A stretch of 64,000 bases of DNA, taken from Kitasatospora sp. NBC_00240. GTDB lineage: Bacteria; Actinomycetota; Actinomycetes; Streptomycetales; Streptomycetaceae. The DNA is taken from the NCBI RefSeq assembly GCF_026342405.1, contig NZ_JAPEMU010000001.1, positions 3,968,001 through 4,032,000 of the forward strand, given 5' to 3'. The position numbers and the translations under genes are program-made. Shown here piece after piece: positions 32,855-40,931 of this stretch. Every line of letters begins with the position of its first letter. Positions within the stretch are counted from its first letter, which is position 1. Below the pieces are notes generated by a model. That model searched no databases, was not told the DNA's origin, and saw nothing but the letters and a program-made list of their open reading frames with translations.

Positions 32855-33922
32855 TTAGGAGCCCACGTTTTCCACGCCCCCGTCGGCGGCCCCGTCGGCC
32901 TCCCCGGCCCCGGCCACGTCCCCGACGGCGACCCCGTCGAGGAGTCCGGCCCGCTCGCCGGTGGCTGCCGCCGGGCCCGGGGGCACCTGCGCGAGCAGCT
33001 CGCGGACGGCCCGGGCCACCTGCGCCGGGAACTCCATCATCGCCACGTGCCCCGACTCCGGCAGCACCAGCAGCCGGGCGTCGACGAAGGCGGCACAGGC
33101 CCGCCGGGCCGAGCGGTACGAGACCAGCTTGTCCTTGAGCCCGTACACCAGCAGCACCGGCACCCGGACCTGCTCCGCCTGCCGCCACAGCGACTGCTCG
33201 CCGCGCTCGGTGTACGCCGAGACGATCCCGCGGGCCGAGCCGACCAGCACCTGCATCGCGTACGGCAGTCCCGTCCGGCGGCGGTACTCGGCGACGGCGG
33301 CGGCCCGCCGGGCCTCCGACACCGAGGCGACGTCGCCGTACACCAGCCGCAGCAGGCCCTCGGTGGCGTCCTCGACGCTGCGACCGTTCGCCGGCATCCG
33401 CCGCATCAGGGCGGGCACCCCGGGCACCGCGAGCAGGCCGGTCGGCCAGGCGGTGCGCTGCGGCGGCAGCTCGGGCAGCGCCGGGGAGATCAGTGTCAGG
33501 CTGAGCACCAGGTCGGGCCGCAGGGCGGCGAGACGGACGGCGACGGCGCCGCCGAGCGAGTTGCCGAACAGGTGCACCGGGCCCCGGCCGGACGCCTCCA
33601 GGTACCCGATCACGGCCCTGACGTGCCCGGACAGCGACAGGTTGCCGTCCGCGGGCGGGGCCGAGCGGCCGAAGCCGGGCAGGTCCACGGCTTCGCCGGC
33701 GACCAGGTCGGAGAGCTCGTCCATCAGCTCGGTCCAGTTGTCGGACGCGCCGCCGAGCCCGTGCACGAACAGCGCCGGCGGCAGCTGCGCGCCACCTCGC
33801 GGCCCGGTCTCCACCGGCCCGCTCACGGCCAGTACCGCCCCGGGGATCTCGACCGTCCGGATCTCCGCGCCCGCACGCGTCCCGCCCTCGGCCATCGGCT
33901 CCACCTGCTGCTCAGCGCTCAT
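32855..33922 (-). CDS. Alpha/beta-fold hydrolase
   Basis: A 355-residue hydrolase: FVHGLGGASDNW (oxyanion loop), nucleophile in LFGNSLGGAVA, the acid Asp in LVYGLKDKLVS and the terminal His in PESGHVAMMEF. The last 35 residues are Gly/Ala/Asp-rich and probably unstructured. The ATG at 33922 lacks a ribosome binding site; TACCAT ends eight bases upstream, so the mRNA is probably leaderless. It is divergent from a TetR gene 222 bases away, a common arrangement in which the regulator controls both genes. Substrate unknown. Confidence 0.85.
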   Translation of the reverse strand: MSAEQQVEPMAEGGTRAGAEIRTVEIPGAVLAVSGPVETGPRGGAQLPPALFVHGLGGASDNWTELMDELSDLVAGEAVDLPGFGRSAPPADGNLSLSGHVRAVIGYLEASGRGPVHLFGNSLGGAVAVRLAALRPDLVLSLTLISPALPELPPQRTAWPTGLLAVPGVPALMRRMPANGRSVEDATEGLLRLVYGDVASVSEARRAAAVAEYRRRTGLPYAMQVLVGSARGIVSAYTERGEQSLWRQAEQVRVPVLLVYGLKDKLVSYRSARRACAAFVDARLLVLPESGHVAMMEFPAQVARAVRELLAQVPPGPAAATGERAGLLDGVAVGDVAGAGEADGAADGGVENVGS

Positions 33923-34092
33923 GGAGGACGATGGTAGTGAGCCCCGGGAAGGAAATCCCAGGCCTCGGGAAGGTACCGTTCCGGGACCGCACCGCTGCCA
34001 ACAGCCTTGGTCACGCCCGTATTGTGGGCTCCCGACAAGGGGGTTCCGTGCTTTTATCGGCTCCACCCGGCGCGGATGTGGTTACCCAAAAG

Positions 34093-34098
34093 TAGAAT
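34093..34098 (+). promoter_or_regulatory. Putative -10 box of the TetR gene
   Basis: TAGAAT, a near-consensus -10, about 45 bases before the TetR start, in the shared intergenic region with the hydrolase gene. No good -35 at 17 bases, so activation or an extended element may be needed. Confidence 0.4.
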
Positions 34099-34143
34099 CA
34101 GTCACCTTGCCCGTGCTGTAGATCCCGTGAAGTGAGGAGCGCC

Positions 34144-34812
34144 GTGACGGCCATCCAGGAGGCGCAGGAGCGCCCGCGCGGTGCCCGCCTGCCGCGAAGC
34201 GCCCGCCGTGAACAACTGCTCGGCGCTGCCCAGGAGGTGTTCGTCGCCCAGGGCTACCACGCTGCGGCCATGGACGACATCGCCGACCGCGCCGGGGTCA
34301 GCAAGCCGGTGCTGTACCAGCACTTCCCCGGGAAGCTGGAGCTCTACCTCGCGCTGCTCGACAAGCACTGCGACGCTCTGGTGGAGGCGACCCGGACCGC
34401 GCTGTCGGCGACGACCGACAACAAGCAGCGGGTGGCCGCGACGATGGAGGCGTACTTCCACTACGTCGCCAGCGAGTCCGGCGCGTTCCGGCTGGTCTTC
34501 GAGTCGGACCTGACCAACGAGCCGGCCGTGCGCGAGCGGGTCGACCGGGCCGCCGACCTGAGCGCGACCCTGGTCAGCCAGGTCATCGCCGAGGACACCG
34601 ACCTGCCCGAGGCGGAGGCCAAGCTGCTCGCGGCCGGCGTCTGCGGGCTGGCCCAGATCACCGCCCGCTACTGGCTCTCGCAGGGCCGGGAGATCCCGCA
34701 CGACGAGGCCGTGCGCCTGGTCGCCAGCCTGGCCTGGCGGGGGCTCAAGGGCTTCCCGATGCACCCGGGCGAGCCGGGCGCGGAGGGCGGCGCCGAGTCC
34801 GCTGCCGAGTAG
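34144..34812 (+). CDS. TetR-family transcriptional regulator
   Basis: A 222-residue regulator. The helix-turn-helix lies at about residues 18-65: RREQLLGAAQEVFVAQGY, then MDDIADRAGVSKPVLYQHF. The C-terminal ligand domain (YLALLDKHCDALVEATRTAL and on) resembles the conserved actinobacterial TetR found beside DUF3107 (Rv3208 in M. tuberculosis, from memory). The GTG at 34144 has GAGGAG six bases upstream. The effector cannot be read from sequence. The likely target is the divergent hydrolase and itself. Confidence 0.92.
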   Translation: MTAIQEAQERPRGARLPRSARREQLLGAAQEVFVAQGYHAAAMDDIADRAGVSKPVLYQHFPGKLELYLALLDKHCDALVEATRTALSATTDNKQRVAATMEAYFHYVASESGAFRLVFESDLTNEPAVRERVDRAADLSATLVSQVIAEDTDLPEAEAKLLAAGVCGLAQITARYWLSQGREIPHDEAVRLVASLAWRGLKGFPMHPGEPGAEGGAESAAE

Positions 34813-34949
34813 GCGATCTCCTGACCTTCACCTCAGCGCGCAGCTCGTGCTCTATGGTGAGGCTGTACGGCGCGGTGGCCACGAACGCCTGTTCCAGGGC
34901 GGTCCGGCTCCCGCGCGTGGATGGCTGCAACCCCGGAGGGACGGAAGCC

Positions 34950-35177
34950 GTGGAGGTCAAGATCGGCGTGCAGAACGCGCCCCGAGAGATCGTTCTCGAG
35001 AGCCCGCAGACTGCCGATGAGGTCGAGAGCGCGGTCGCGAAGGCGCTGGAGGGCACCTCGAAGCTCCTCACGCTGACCGACGAGCACGGCCGCCGCGTCA
35101 TCGTCCCGGCCGAGCGCCTGGCGTACGTGGAGATCGGCGAGCCGACCGTCCGCAAGGTCGGTTTCGGCACCGCCTGA
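34950..35177 (+). CDS. DUF3107 small conserved actinobacterial protein
   Basis: A 75-residue protein, VEVKIGVQNAPREIVLES at the start and RRVIVPAERLAYVEIGE near the end: the DUF3107 family (TB9.4/Rv3208A type), nearly invariant in actinobacteria. GTG at 34950 with GGAGGG nine bases upstream. No known activity; the fold is likely a small alpha/beta protein. It follows the TetR gene by 137 bases and ends at a strong hairpin. Confidence 0.92.
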   Translation: MEVKIGVQNAPREIVLESPQTADEVESAVAKALEGTSKLLTLTDEHGRRVIVPAERLAYVEIGEPTVRKVGFGTA

Positions 35178-35184
35178 GACGGTC

Positions 35185-35225
35185 CACCGGTGCCCCGTCC
35201 CTCGTCGAGGGGCGGGGCACCGGTG
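35185..35225 (+). terminator. Terminator after the DUF3107 gene
   Basis: Nineteen-base arms (35185-35203 and 35207-35225) with one G-U pair and a three-base loop, eight bases beyond the stop codon. Confidence 0.88.
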
Positions 35226-35356
35226 CGTTCCCGGCCGGGGCACCGGTGCGGGCCCCGGTGGTGGGCCCGCACCGGTACGGGCGCCGGGTGTGTGCGGCCG
35301 TTCGCTTCCGGGTACGGGCACGGGCAGCCGCACACCGCGATCCCAGGAGGCAGCTC

Positions 35357-35668
35357 TTGCTCGTCGAACCGGTCGCCTTCGTCCTGATCGGCCTGCTGGT
35401 CGGCGCCTTCGCGCTGGCCTGGCACCCGGAGTACTTCCCGCCCTCGCGCGCCCTGACCCTCGGTACCGCCGTGGTGGCGGCGCTGGTCAGCGGGGTGATC
35501 GCGCACTACGCCCTGGGCGGGGCACTGTCGGCCCTGGTGCTGGCGATCTCGGCGACCGGCTCGGCCCTGCTGGTCTCGGTGCTCGCCCGGCCCGAACCGG
35601 CGGGCCGCCGGGCCGGTGCGCACCGCGACGGCGCCGGCCGGCACGCGGGCCGGCGACGGCCCGCGTGA
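35357..35668 (+). CDS. Small membrane protein with TTG start
   Basis: A 103-residue protein starting LLVEPVAFVLIGLLVGAF. The start is TTG at 35357, fixed by a perfect AGGAGG six bases upstream. Three hydrophobic segments fill the first 75 residues (the first may be a signal anchor), and the tail is Arg/Gly-rich and basic, so probably cytosolic. No family recognised; a similar small membrane gene sits here in other Streptomyces as far as I recall. It converges with the ferritin-like gene. Confidence 0.72.
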   Translation: MLVEPVAFVLIGLLVGAFALAWHPEYFPPSRALTLGTAVVAALVSGVIAHYALGGALSALVLAISATGSALLVSVLARPEPAGRRAGAHRDGAGRHAGRRRPA

Positions 35669-35684
35669 GCGGCTGACGGCCGGC

Positions 35685-35713
35685 GGACCGCCGGGCGACC
35701 GTCCCGGCGGTCC
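35685..35713. terminator. Bidirectional hairpin between small membrane protein and ferritin-like gene
   Basis: Eleven-base perfect arms (35685-35695 and 35703-35713) with a seven-base loop, between convergent genes. Confidence 0.75.
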
Positions 35714-35738
35714 GGAGGCCGGTCTCAGGAGAACGGGG

Positions 35739-36467
35739 TCAGGAGGCCAGCCCCAGCGCGGCCATCCGCTTGGTGTGCGCCTCGGTGATCCGGTTGAACA
35801 TCTTGCCGACCTCGACCAGGTCGAAGCCCTGCACCTGCGCGCCGCCGACCAGCAGGTTCGACAGCGCGTCCCGCTCGGCCACCACCCGCTGGGCCTGGCT
35901 GAGCGCCTCGCCCATCAGCCGCCGGCCCCAGAGCGCCAGCCGGCCGCCCACCCGCGGGTTCTCCGCGATGGCCTGGCGGACCTTGTCGACGGCGAACTGG
36001 GCGTGGCCCGTGTCGGCCATCACACCCAGCACCAGGTCGCGGGTGTCGTCGTCCAGCCGGACGGCCACCTCGCGGTAGAAGTCGGTCGCGATGGCGTCCC
36101 CGACGTACGCCTTGACCAGGCCCTCCAGCCAGTCGGACGGCGCGGTCAGCCGGTGGAAGCCCTCCAGCGGCTCGACGAAGGGGGTCATCGCCTCGTCCGG
36201 GTCCGCGCCGACCGCGGCGAGGCGGTCGTGCAGCAGCTGGTAGTGCTGGAACTCGGCGGAGGCCATCCGGGCCAGCGCGGCCTTGTCGGCCAGGCCGGGC
36301 GCGAACTTGGCGTCCTCGGCCAACCGCTCGAAGGCGCTCAGCTCGCCGTACGCGAGGGCGCCGAGCAGATCCACCACCGCCGCCCGGTACCCCGGGTCGG
36401 CCGAGCGACTGGCCCAGTCACCGATCGAACCGGCCCCGACGTCCTGGGTCTCACCTTGGGTCTCCAT
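35739..36467 (-). CDS. Ferritin-like domain protein
   Basis: A 242-residue, mostly helical protein of the actinobacterial ferritin-like family (Rv3210c type). Helices carry carboxylate and His residues spaced as in di-iron four-helix bundles (YGELSAFERLAEDA; ASAEFQHYQLL; DFYREVAVRL; TGHAQFAVDKV), but the exact metal ligand set is not certain. ATG at 36467 with AAGGTGG six bases upstream. It sits between DUF3107 and the DEAD-box helicase, as in mycobacteria. Function unknown; a related family includes tRNA-modifying di-iron hydroxylases, so that is one hypothesis. Confidence 0.82.
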   Translation of the reverse strand: METQGETQDVGAGSIGDWASRSADPGYRAAVVDLLGALAYGELSAFERLAEDAKFAPGLADKAALARMASAEFQHYQLLHDRLAAVGADPDEAMTPFVEPLEGFHRLTAPSDWLEGLVKAYVGDAIATDFYREVAVRLDDDTRDLVLGVMADTGHAQFAVDKVRQAIAENPRVGGRLALWGRRLMGEALSQAQRVVAERDALSNLLVGGAQVQGFDLVEVGKMFNRITEAHTKRMAALGLAS

Positions 36468-37147
36468 GGCTCGCCACCTTAGCCCGCCCGGCTGAAGGCG
36501 CACGGAAGCCGGCGCTGTGCCGGTCGGCGGGTCCGCCCCGGCGGCCGGCGGCGTCGCCCCGGTCGGGGCCGGGATCCGGGCCGCGGCACCGGCCCGGCGG
36601 CCGACCGCGGCGCGGGCGACGGGATCCCCGGCCGGGCGCGGCGGCCGGCGGCCCCGGCGGCCGTGTCACCCGCGTCACGTGTTCGAGTCGTCGCGTGACT
36701 GTATGGTGGTAGGGAGGCCCGTAGTGCTCGCATGGTTCCGCCGCTTCCGGCGGACCGGGCGAGCCCGCTCCGAACGGATGTCGTCCTTGCCGGACACGTC
36801 CCGCCCGGATGCCGGGCGCTCACGTACGCGGATGCCCGGTCGGAGAGCCGATCGGCTCCGACCTTGGCTTGGACCTCAAGCCTTGGCACCGCATCAGTGG
36901 CCGAGCGAGGGCCGCCGCGGACCGCGCCCCCACGGTGCAGGTCCCGCGCCGGGTTCCCTCACGGGAAATCCTCCCCCACGCCGCCGGGCGACGCGCCTTC
37001 ACGGGCCGTCCGACCTCGGCCGGCCGCAGGGACCGGCGCGGTTGTGCGTCCGACGCAGCTGTATTCGGGCCGATCCGGCCCGCCCGCAGCCGCGCGGCTG
37101 CCCGCCGCCCTCTCGCTCTCGGCCCCCCACATGGAAGAGGCAGCACC
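36468..37147 (+). promoter_or_regulatory. Long structured leader of the DEAD-box helicase gene
   Basis: No conserved gene is seen in these 680 bases. A possible -10 TATGGT lies at 36701-36706. Just after it, GGGAGG precedes a GTG at 36723 that opens a short Arg-rich ORF (VLAWFRRFRRTGRARSERM...) whose later codons lose gene-like bias. Hairpins follow: TCCGCCG/CGGCGGA near 36735-36755 and GGTCGGAG...CTCCGACC at 36838-36863. A leader of over 400 bases suggests post-transcriptional control, which is typical for RNA helicase genes. Confidence 0.5.
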
Positions 37148-38908
37148 CTGTCCACCACCGCTGAACCCACGAAGACCACGTTCCGTGAGCTCGGAATCCT
37201 CCCGGAGACCGCCGAGGCCCTGGAGGCCGTCGGCATCATCCACCCCTTCCCGATCCAGGAGATGACCCTTCCGGTCGCCCTGACCGGCCACGACGTCATC
37301 GGCCAGGCCAAGACCGGCACCGGCAAGACCCTGGGCTTCGGCCTGCCGCTGATCGAGCGGGTCGTCGTGCGCGCCGACGTCGACGCCGGCCGGGCGACCG
37401 AGGAGCAGCTCTGCGACAGCCCGCAGGCGCTGATCGTGGTCCCGACCCGCGAGCTGTGCACGCAGGTCACCAACGACCTGCAGACCGCCGGCAAGGTCCG
37501 TAACGTCCGCGTGCTCGCCATCTACGGCGGCCGGGCGTACGAGCCGCAGGTCGAGGCGCTGAAGAAGGGCGTCGACATCATCGTCGGCACCCCCGGCCGC
37601 CTGCTGGACCTCGCCGGCCAGCGCAAGCTCGACCTCTCGAAGGTCCGCGCCCTCGTCCTGGACGAGGCGGACGAGATGCTCGACCTGGGCTTCCTGCCCG
37701 ACGTCGAGAAGATCCTCACCATGCTGCCGGCGAAGCGGCAGACCCTGCTGTTCTCGGCCACCATGCCGGGCCAGGTCATCAGCCTCGCCCGCCGCTACAT
37801 GAGCCAGCCGACCCACATCCGGGCCGCCGCGCCGGACGACACCGGCCACACCGTGGCCAACACCACCCAGCACATCTTCCGGGCCCACTCGCTGGACAAG
37901 GTCGAGATGGTCTCGCGGATCCTGCAGTCCGAGGGCCGCGGGCTGGCGATGATCTTCTGCCGCACCAAGCGCACCGCCGCCGACGTCTCCGACCAGCTGA
38001 CCCAGCGCGGCTTCGCCGCCGGCGCCGTCCACGGCGACCTCGGCCAGGGCGCCCGCGAGCAGGCCCTGCGGGCCTTCCGCGGCGGCAAGGTCGACGTCCT
38101 GGTCTGCACCGACGTCGCCGCCCGCGGCATCGACGTCGAGGGCGTCACCCACGTCATCAACTACCAGTGCCCCGAGGACGAGAAGACCTACCTCCACCGG
38201 ATCGGCCGCACCGGCCGGGCCGGCGCCTCCGGCACCGCCGTGACGCTGGTGGACTGGGACGACATCCCGCGCTGGCAGCTGATCAACAAGGCGCTGGACC
38301 TGAAGTTCCCGGAGCCGGAGGAGACCTACTCCACCTCCCCGCACCTCTACGAGCTGCTGAAGATCGCCCCCGGGACCACCGGCGTGCTGCCGCGCGCCGA
38401 GCGGACCCGGGCCGGCCTGGGCGCCGAGGAGGTCGAGGACCTCGGCGAGACCGGCGGCCGCGGCTCCCGTTCGGCCGGCGGCCGGACCCGGGGCGGCAAG
38501 CCCGCCGGCGGCTCCGGCTCCGGCCGCGGCCCGGCGGCTCCGGCCGCCGAGGTGGCCGAGGAGAAGCCCGCCCGCAAGACCCGTGAGCGTCGCCGCACCC
38601 GCGGTGGCACGACCTCGGCCGACGCGGTGGCCGACGGCGCCGTGGTCGAGGCCGTCGCCCCCGCGACCGCCGACGCCGCGGCCGAGGGCGAGGGCGCCCC
38701 GCGCCGTCGTCGTCGCCGCCCGCGCAGCGCCGCCGCCGGTGAGGGCACGGCCGCCGCGGTGACCGAGGCCGGCGCCGAGGCGCCCGCCAAGGCCGAGCCG
38801 AAGGCCGAGTCCAAGGCCGCCGACAAGACGGAGGGTGAGGCCGCCCCGCGCCGCCGCACCCGCACCCGCCGCCCGGCCGCCGGCGGCGAGGCCGCCCCGG
38901 CGGTCTGA
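37148..38908 (+). CDS. rhlE: DEAD-box ATP-dependent RNA helicase (RhlE/CsdA-like)
   Basis: About 586 residues. Q motif FRELGI...PFPIQ at 10-35, motif I AKTGTGKT, PTRELC (Ia), TPGRLL (Ib), DEAD (II), SATM (III), then ARGIDV (V) and HRIGRTGR (VI). The last 150 residues are disordered and alternate Arg- and Ala/Glu-rich (RRRRRPRSAAAG type), a likely RNA-binding tail. The Q-motif Phe forces a start close to 37148; the only candidate with a ribosome binding site there is CTG at 37148 (GAAGAGG seven bases upstream), a rare start. RNA unwinding in ribosome assembly or decay is the family role. Confidence 0.92.
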   Translation: MSTTAEPTKTTFRELGILPETAEALEAVGIIHPFPIQEMTLPVALTGHDVIGQAKTGTGKTLGFGLPLIERVVVRADVDAGRATEEQLCDSPQALIVVPTRELCTQVTNDLQTAGKVRNVRVLAIYGGRAYEPQVEALKKGVDIIVGTPGRLLDLAGQRKLDLSKVRALVLDEADEMLDLGFLPDVEKILTMLPAKRQTLLFSATMPGQVISLARRYMSQPTHIRAAAPDDTGHTVANTTQHIFRAHSLDKVEMVSRILQSEGRGLAMIFCRTKRTAADVSDQLTQRGFAAGAVHGDLGQGAREQALRAFRGGKVDVLVCTDVAARGIDVEGVTHVINYQCPEDEKTYLHRIGRTGRAGASGTAVTLVDWDDIPRWQLINKALDLKFPEPEETYSTSPHLYELLKIAPGTTGVLPRAERTRAGLGAEEVEDLGETGGRGSRSAGGRTRGGKPAGGSGSGRGPAAPAAEVAEEKPARKTRERRRTRGGTTSADAVADGAVVEAVAPATADAAAEGEGAPRRRRRRPRSAAAGEGTAAAVTEAGAEAPAKAEPKAESKAADKTEGEAAPRRRTRTRRPAAGGEAAPAV

Positions 38909-38933
38909 TCCGGCACCCACCGGGATCCGCACA

Positions 38934-38971
38934 CCGGGGCGGGTCGGCCCCCAAGGGCCGGCCCGCCCCGG
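38934..38971 (+). terminator. Terminator of the RNA helicase gene; 38909-39197 otherwise empty
   Basis: Arms of about 17 bases (38934-38950 and 38955-38971, one unpaired position) around a short A-containing loop. The rest of the gap holds TAGGCT near 39148, a possible -10 for the next gene. Confidence 0.8.
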
Positions 38972-39197
38972 CCGTTCCCGGGCGCCGGCGGGCCCCTACG
39001 ACGTGACCCGGCGACGCCGCCGGGCGCCCCGGCACCCCGTCGACCCGATGCCCGGCCCGGCGGGCCCCGCTGCTCCGTCCGGCCCAGCCGCCCGCCCGCC
39101 GCAGCGCCACGGCCGCGTCGGTGCGGCCTGGCCGCCGGGCCCGGTGGCTAGGCTCGGAAGGTACTGCGACCGGCCCCGCCCTGGAGGAGACCGCACG

Positions 39198-40064
39198 ATG
39201 AGCACCCCGCCGTTCCTGACCCTGCCCGGCTGCGCGCGCTCGCTGCGGCTGACCACCGCGCGCGGGGAGTTCGCCGCCCTGTGGGCCGACCCGGCCGGCG
39301 CTCCGCTGGGGACGGCCCTGCTGGTGCCCGGTTTCACCGGGAGCAAGGAGGACTTCGTCGCCCTCCTGGAGCCGCTCGCCGAGGCGGGCTACCGGGTGGT
39401 GGCGGTGGACCAGCGCGGCCAGTACCAGAGCGGCGGTCCGGACGACCCCGCGGCGTACGCCGTCGCGGCCCTGGGCGCCGACGTCCGGGCGCTGGGCGCC
39501 CTGCTGGACGGCGCGGGCCCGCTGCACCTGCTGGGCCACTCCTTCGGCGGCCTGGTGGTCCGGGAGGCCCTGCTGGGCGCCGACGGGCCGCCGCCCTGGA
39601 GCTCGCTGACGCTGCTCTCGACCGGCCCCGCGGCGATCGACCCCTCCGAGGCCGCCCGCACCAAGCTGCTGGTGGACGCGCTGCAGACGATGGACCTGGA
39701 GTCCATCTGGCAGATCCTGCAGCAGATGGAGGAGGGCAGCGGCGACCCGGCCCGCCGTCCGGCCCCCGACGTGGCGCGGTTCCTGCACGAGCGGTGGCTG
39801 GCCAACGTCCCGCAGGCGCTGATCACCACCGGCGGGCACCTGATCTCCGGCCCGGACCGGGCGGACGAGCTGGCGGCCGCCACCCCCGGGCTGCCCAAGC
39901 TGGTGCTCTCCGGCGTGCGGGACTACGCGTGGCCGGTGGAGGAGCAGTCCCGGATGGCGCTGCGGCTCGGGGCCCGCCGCGTGATCATCGACGACGCCGG
40001 GCACTCCCCGAACGCCGAGCAGCCGGCTCGTACCGCCGCGGCACTGGCGCAGTTCTGGTCCTGA
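39198..40064 (+). CDS. Alpha/beta-fold hydrolase
   Basis: A 288-residue hydrolase with LLVPGFTGSKEDF (oxyanion region), VVAVDQRGQ, nucleophile in LLGHSFGGLV, the acid Asp in LSGVRDYAW and the final His in DDAGHSPN. Cytosolic, no signal. ATG at 39198 with GGAGGAG seven bases upstream. Substrate unknown; similar to lactonase/haloperoxidase-like esterases in layout. It follows the RNA helicase on the same strand but is separated by a terminator, so it is likely independent. Confidence 0.87.
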   Translation: MSTPPFLTLPGCARSLRLTTARGEFAALWADPAGAPLGTALLVPGFTGSKEDFVALLEPLAEAGYRVVAVDQRGQYQSGGPDDPAAYAVAALGADVRALGALLDGAGPLHLLGHSFGGLVVREALLGADGPPPWSSLTLLSTGPAAIDPSEAARTKLLVDALQTMDLESIWQILQQMEEGSGDPARRPAPDVARFLHERWLANVPQALITTGGHLISGPDRADELAAATPGLPKLVLSGVRDYAWPVEEQSRMALRLGARRVIIDDAGHSPNAEQPARTAAALAQFWS

Positions 40065-40079
40065 CCTGCACGGATACAC

Positions 40080-40136
40080 CCCCGGCCGAGGGCCGGGGCA
40101 GGTCCGGGAGGTGGGCGGACGCACACCTCCCGGACG
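40080..40136 (+). terminator. Two consecutive hairpins after the hydrolase gene
   Basis: A first hairpin CCCCGGCC/GGCCGGGG (40080-40087, 40091-40098), then a second with 12-base arms GTCCGGGAGGTG/CACCTCCCGGAC (about 40102-40113 and 40126-40137). Together they make a tandem terminator. Confidence 0.7.
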
Positions 40137-40153
40137 GTTCCGGGATTTCTCGC

Positions 40154-40182
40154 GGGACAGAATTCGTTAGTTCCGGTAATAT
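40154..40182 (+). promoter_or_regulatory. Promoter of the 48-residue small protein gene
   Basis: -35-like GGGACA (40154-40159), a 17-bp spacer, -10 TAATAT (40177-40182), in one of the few AT-rich patches of the window. Transcription would start near 40189, leaving a leader of 300 bases. Confidence 0.55.
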
Positions 40183-40214
40183 TTGAGTCTGTCCGGGAAT
40201 CTTCGACCGTCCCG

Positions 40215-40253
40215 AGCCTGTTGAACCCGACGACAGCCTGTTGAACCGACGAC
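40215..40253 (+). repeat. 20-bp tandem duplication in the small-gene leader
   Basis: AGCCTGTTGAACCCGACGAC at 40215-40234 is followed directly by the same word lacking one C at 40235-40253. It lies about 25 bases after the predicted transcript start. Confidence 0.9.
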
Positions 40254-40491
40254 CGGCCGTACGACTGCGCCGATCCACGCCAGTCAGCCGAAACCGGGAC
40301 TTCACGGGCGGGCAACCACCCGGAATCAGCACCGCGCCACAGTGGTCCATGAGGTGCCGGCAGTCCCGGCGACCAGGGGGGCACGCTTGCAGCAGCAGAC
40401 CGCCGAACGAACGACGCCACAGACCCTCAAAGGGCTGATCCCGACTCAGCCACAACCGCCCCGGTCACCGGGGCCAGGAAAGGAGAGGCCC

Positions 40492-40638
40492 ATGCGCTTC
40501 GAAATTCTCCGACTGGACGACGCCCAGGGTGCCGCCACCGACCGGCTGATTGCCGACGCCGAGACCGTGAACGAGCTGGTCCAGGCTGCGGCCCGGACCG
40601 GTGAGCGTCTGCTCATCCGCCCGTGCAAGACCATCTGA
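40492..40638 (+). CDS. Small conserved Streptomyces protein (48 residues)
   Basis: A 48-residue protein, MRFEILRLDDAQG at the start and GERLLIRPCKTI at the end. I recall similar short MRFEI.RLDD proteins as common in Streptomyces, but no function. ATG at 40492 with a strong AAAGGAGAGG eight bases upstream. The frame stays open upstream to a TTG at 40386 behind AGGGGG, which would give an 83-residue form with a Pro/Gln-rich extension. The predicted fold is one beta hairpin plus a helix. The long leader with a tandem repeat, and its own terminator, mark it as a separately regulated unit. Confidence 0.75.
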   Translation: MRFEILRLDDAQGAATDRLIADAETVNELVQAAARTGERLLIRPCKTI

Positions 40639-40721
40639 CGCCGCCCGGCGCAGCCCCGGCCGGGGGTCCGGAGTCCGCCCCGGACACCTGCGAAGCGCCC
40701 GCGTCCGACGTTCCGATACCC

Positions 40722-40765
40722 CACTGACGCCCTGTCACCGCACAGTCGATGACGGGGCGTCAGTG
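40722..40765 (+). terminator. Terminator after the 48-residue gene; 40639-40931 otherwise empty
   Basis: Sixteen-base arms CACTGACGCCCTGTCA/TGACGGGGCGTCAGTG (40722-40737, 40750-40765; one G-U pair) with a 12-base loop. Confidence 0.85.
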
Positions 40766-40931
40766 TGTTCCGGGGCGGGCCCGTGACGTTTGCCGCCGCC
40801 CGTCGCTGGACATCCCCTAGCCGGGACCGCCCGCACGGCCCGCCGGCGCGGGTGGCCGACGCACCGGCAGATGACGCGACGCACTCCGTACGGGTGATCG
40901 TCCTTGACGCGGCGGTCTGGAGGGAGGAGCG

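Noticed and set aside
36723..37164. Plus-strand ORF starting VLAWFRRFRRTGR in the helicase leader as a full gene
   Set aside because: After about 35 codons it becomes Arg/Pro/Gly-rich with no bias and it overlaps the helicase start. Only its first part might be a leader peptide.
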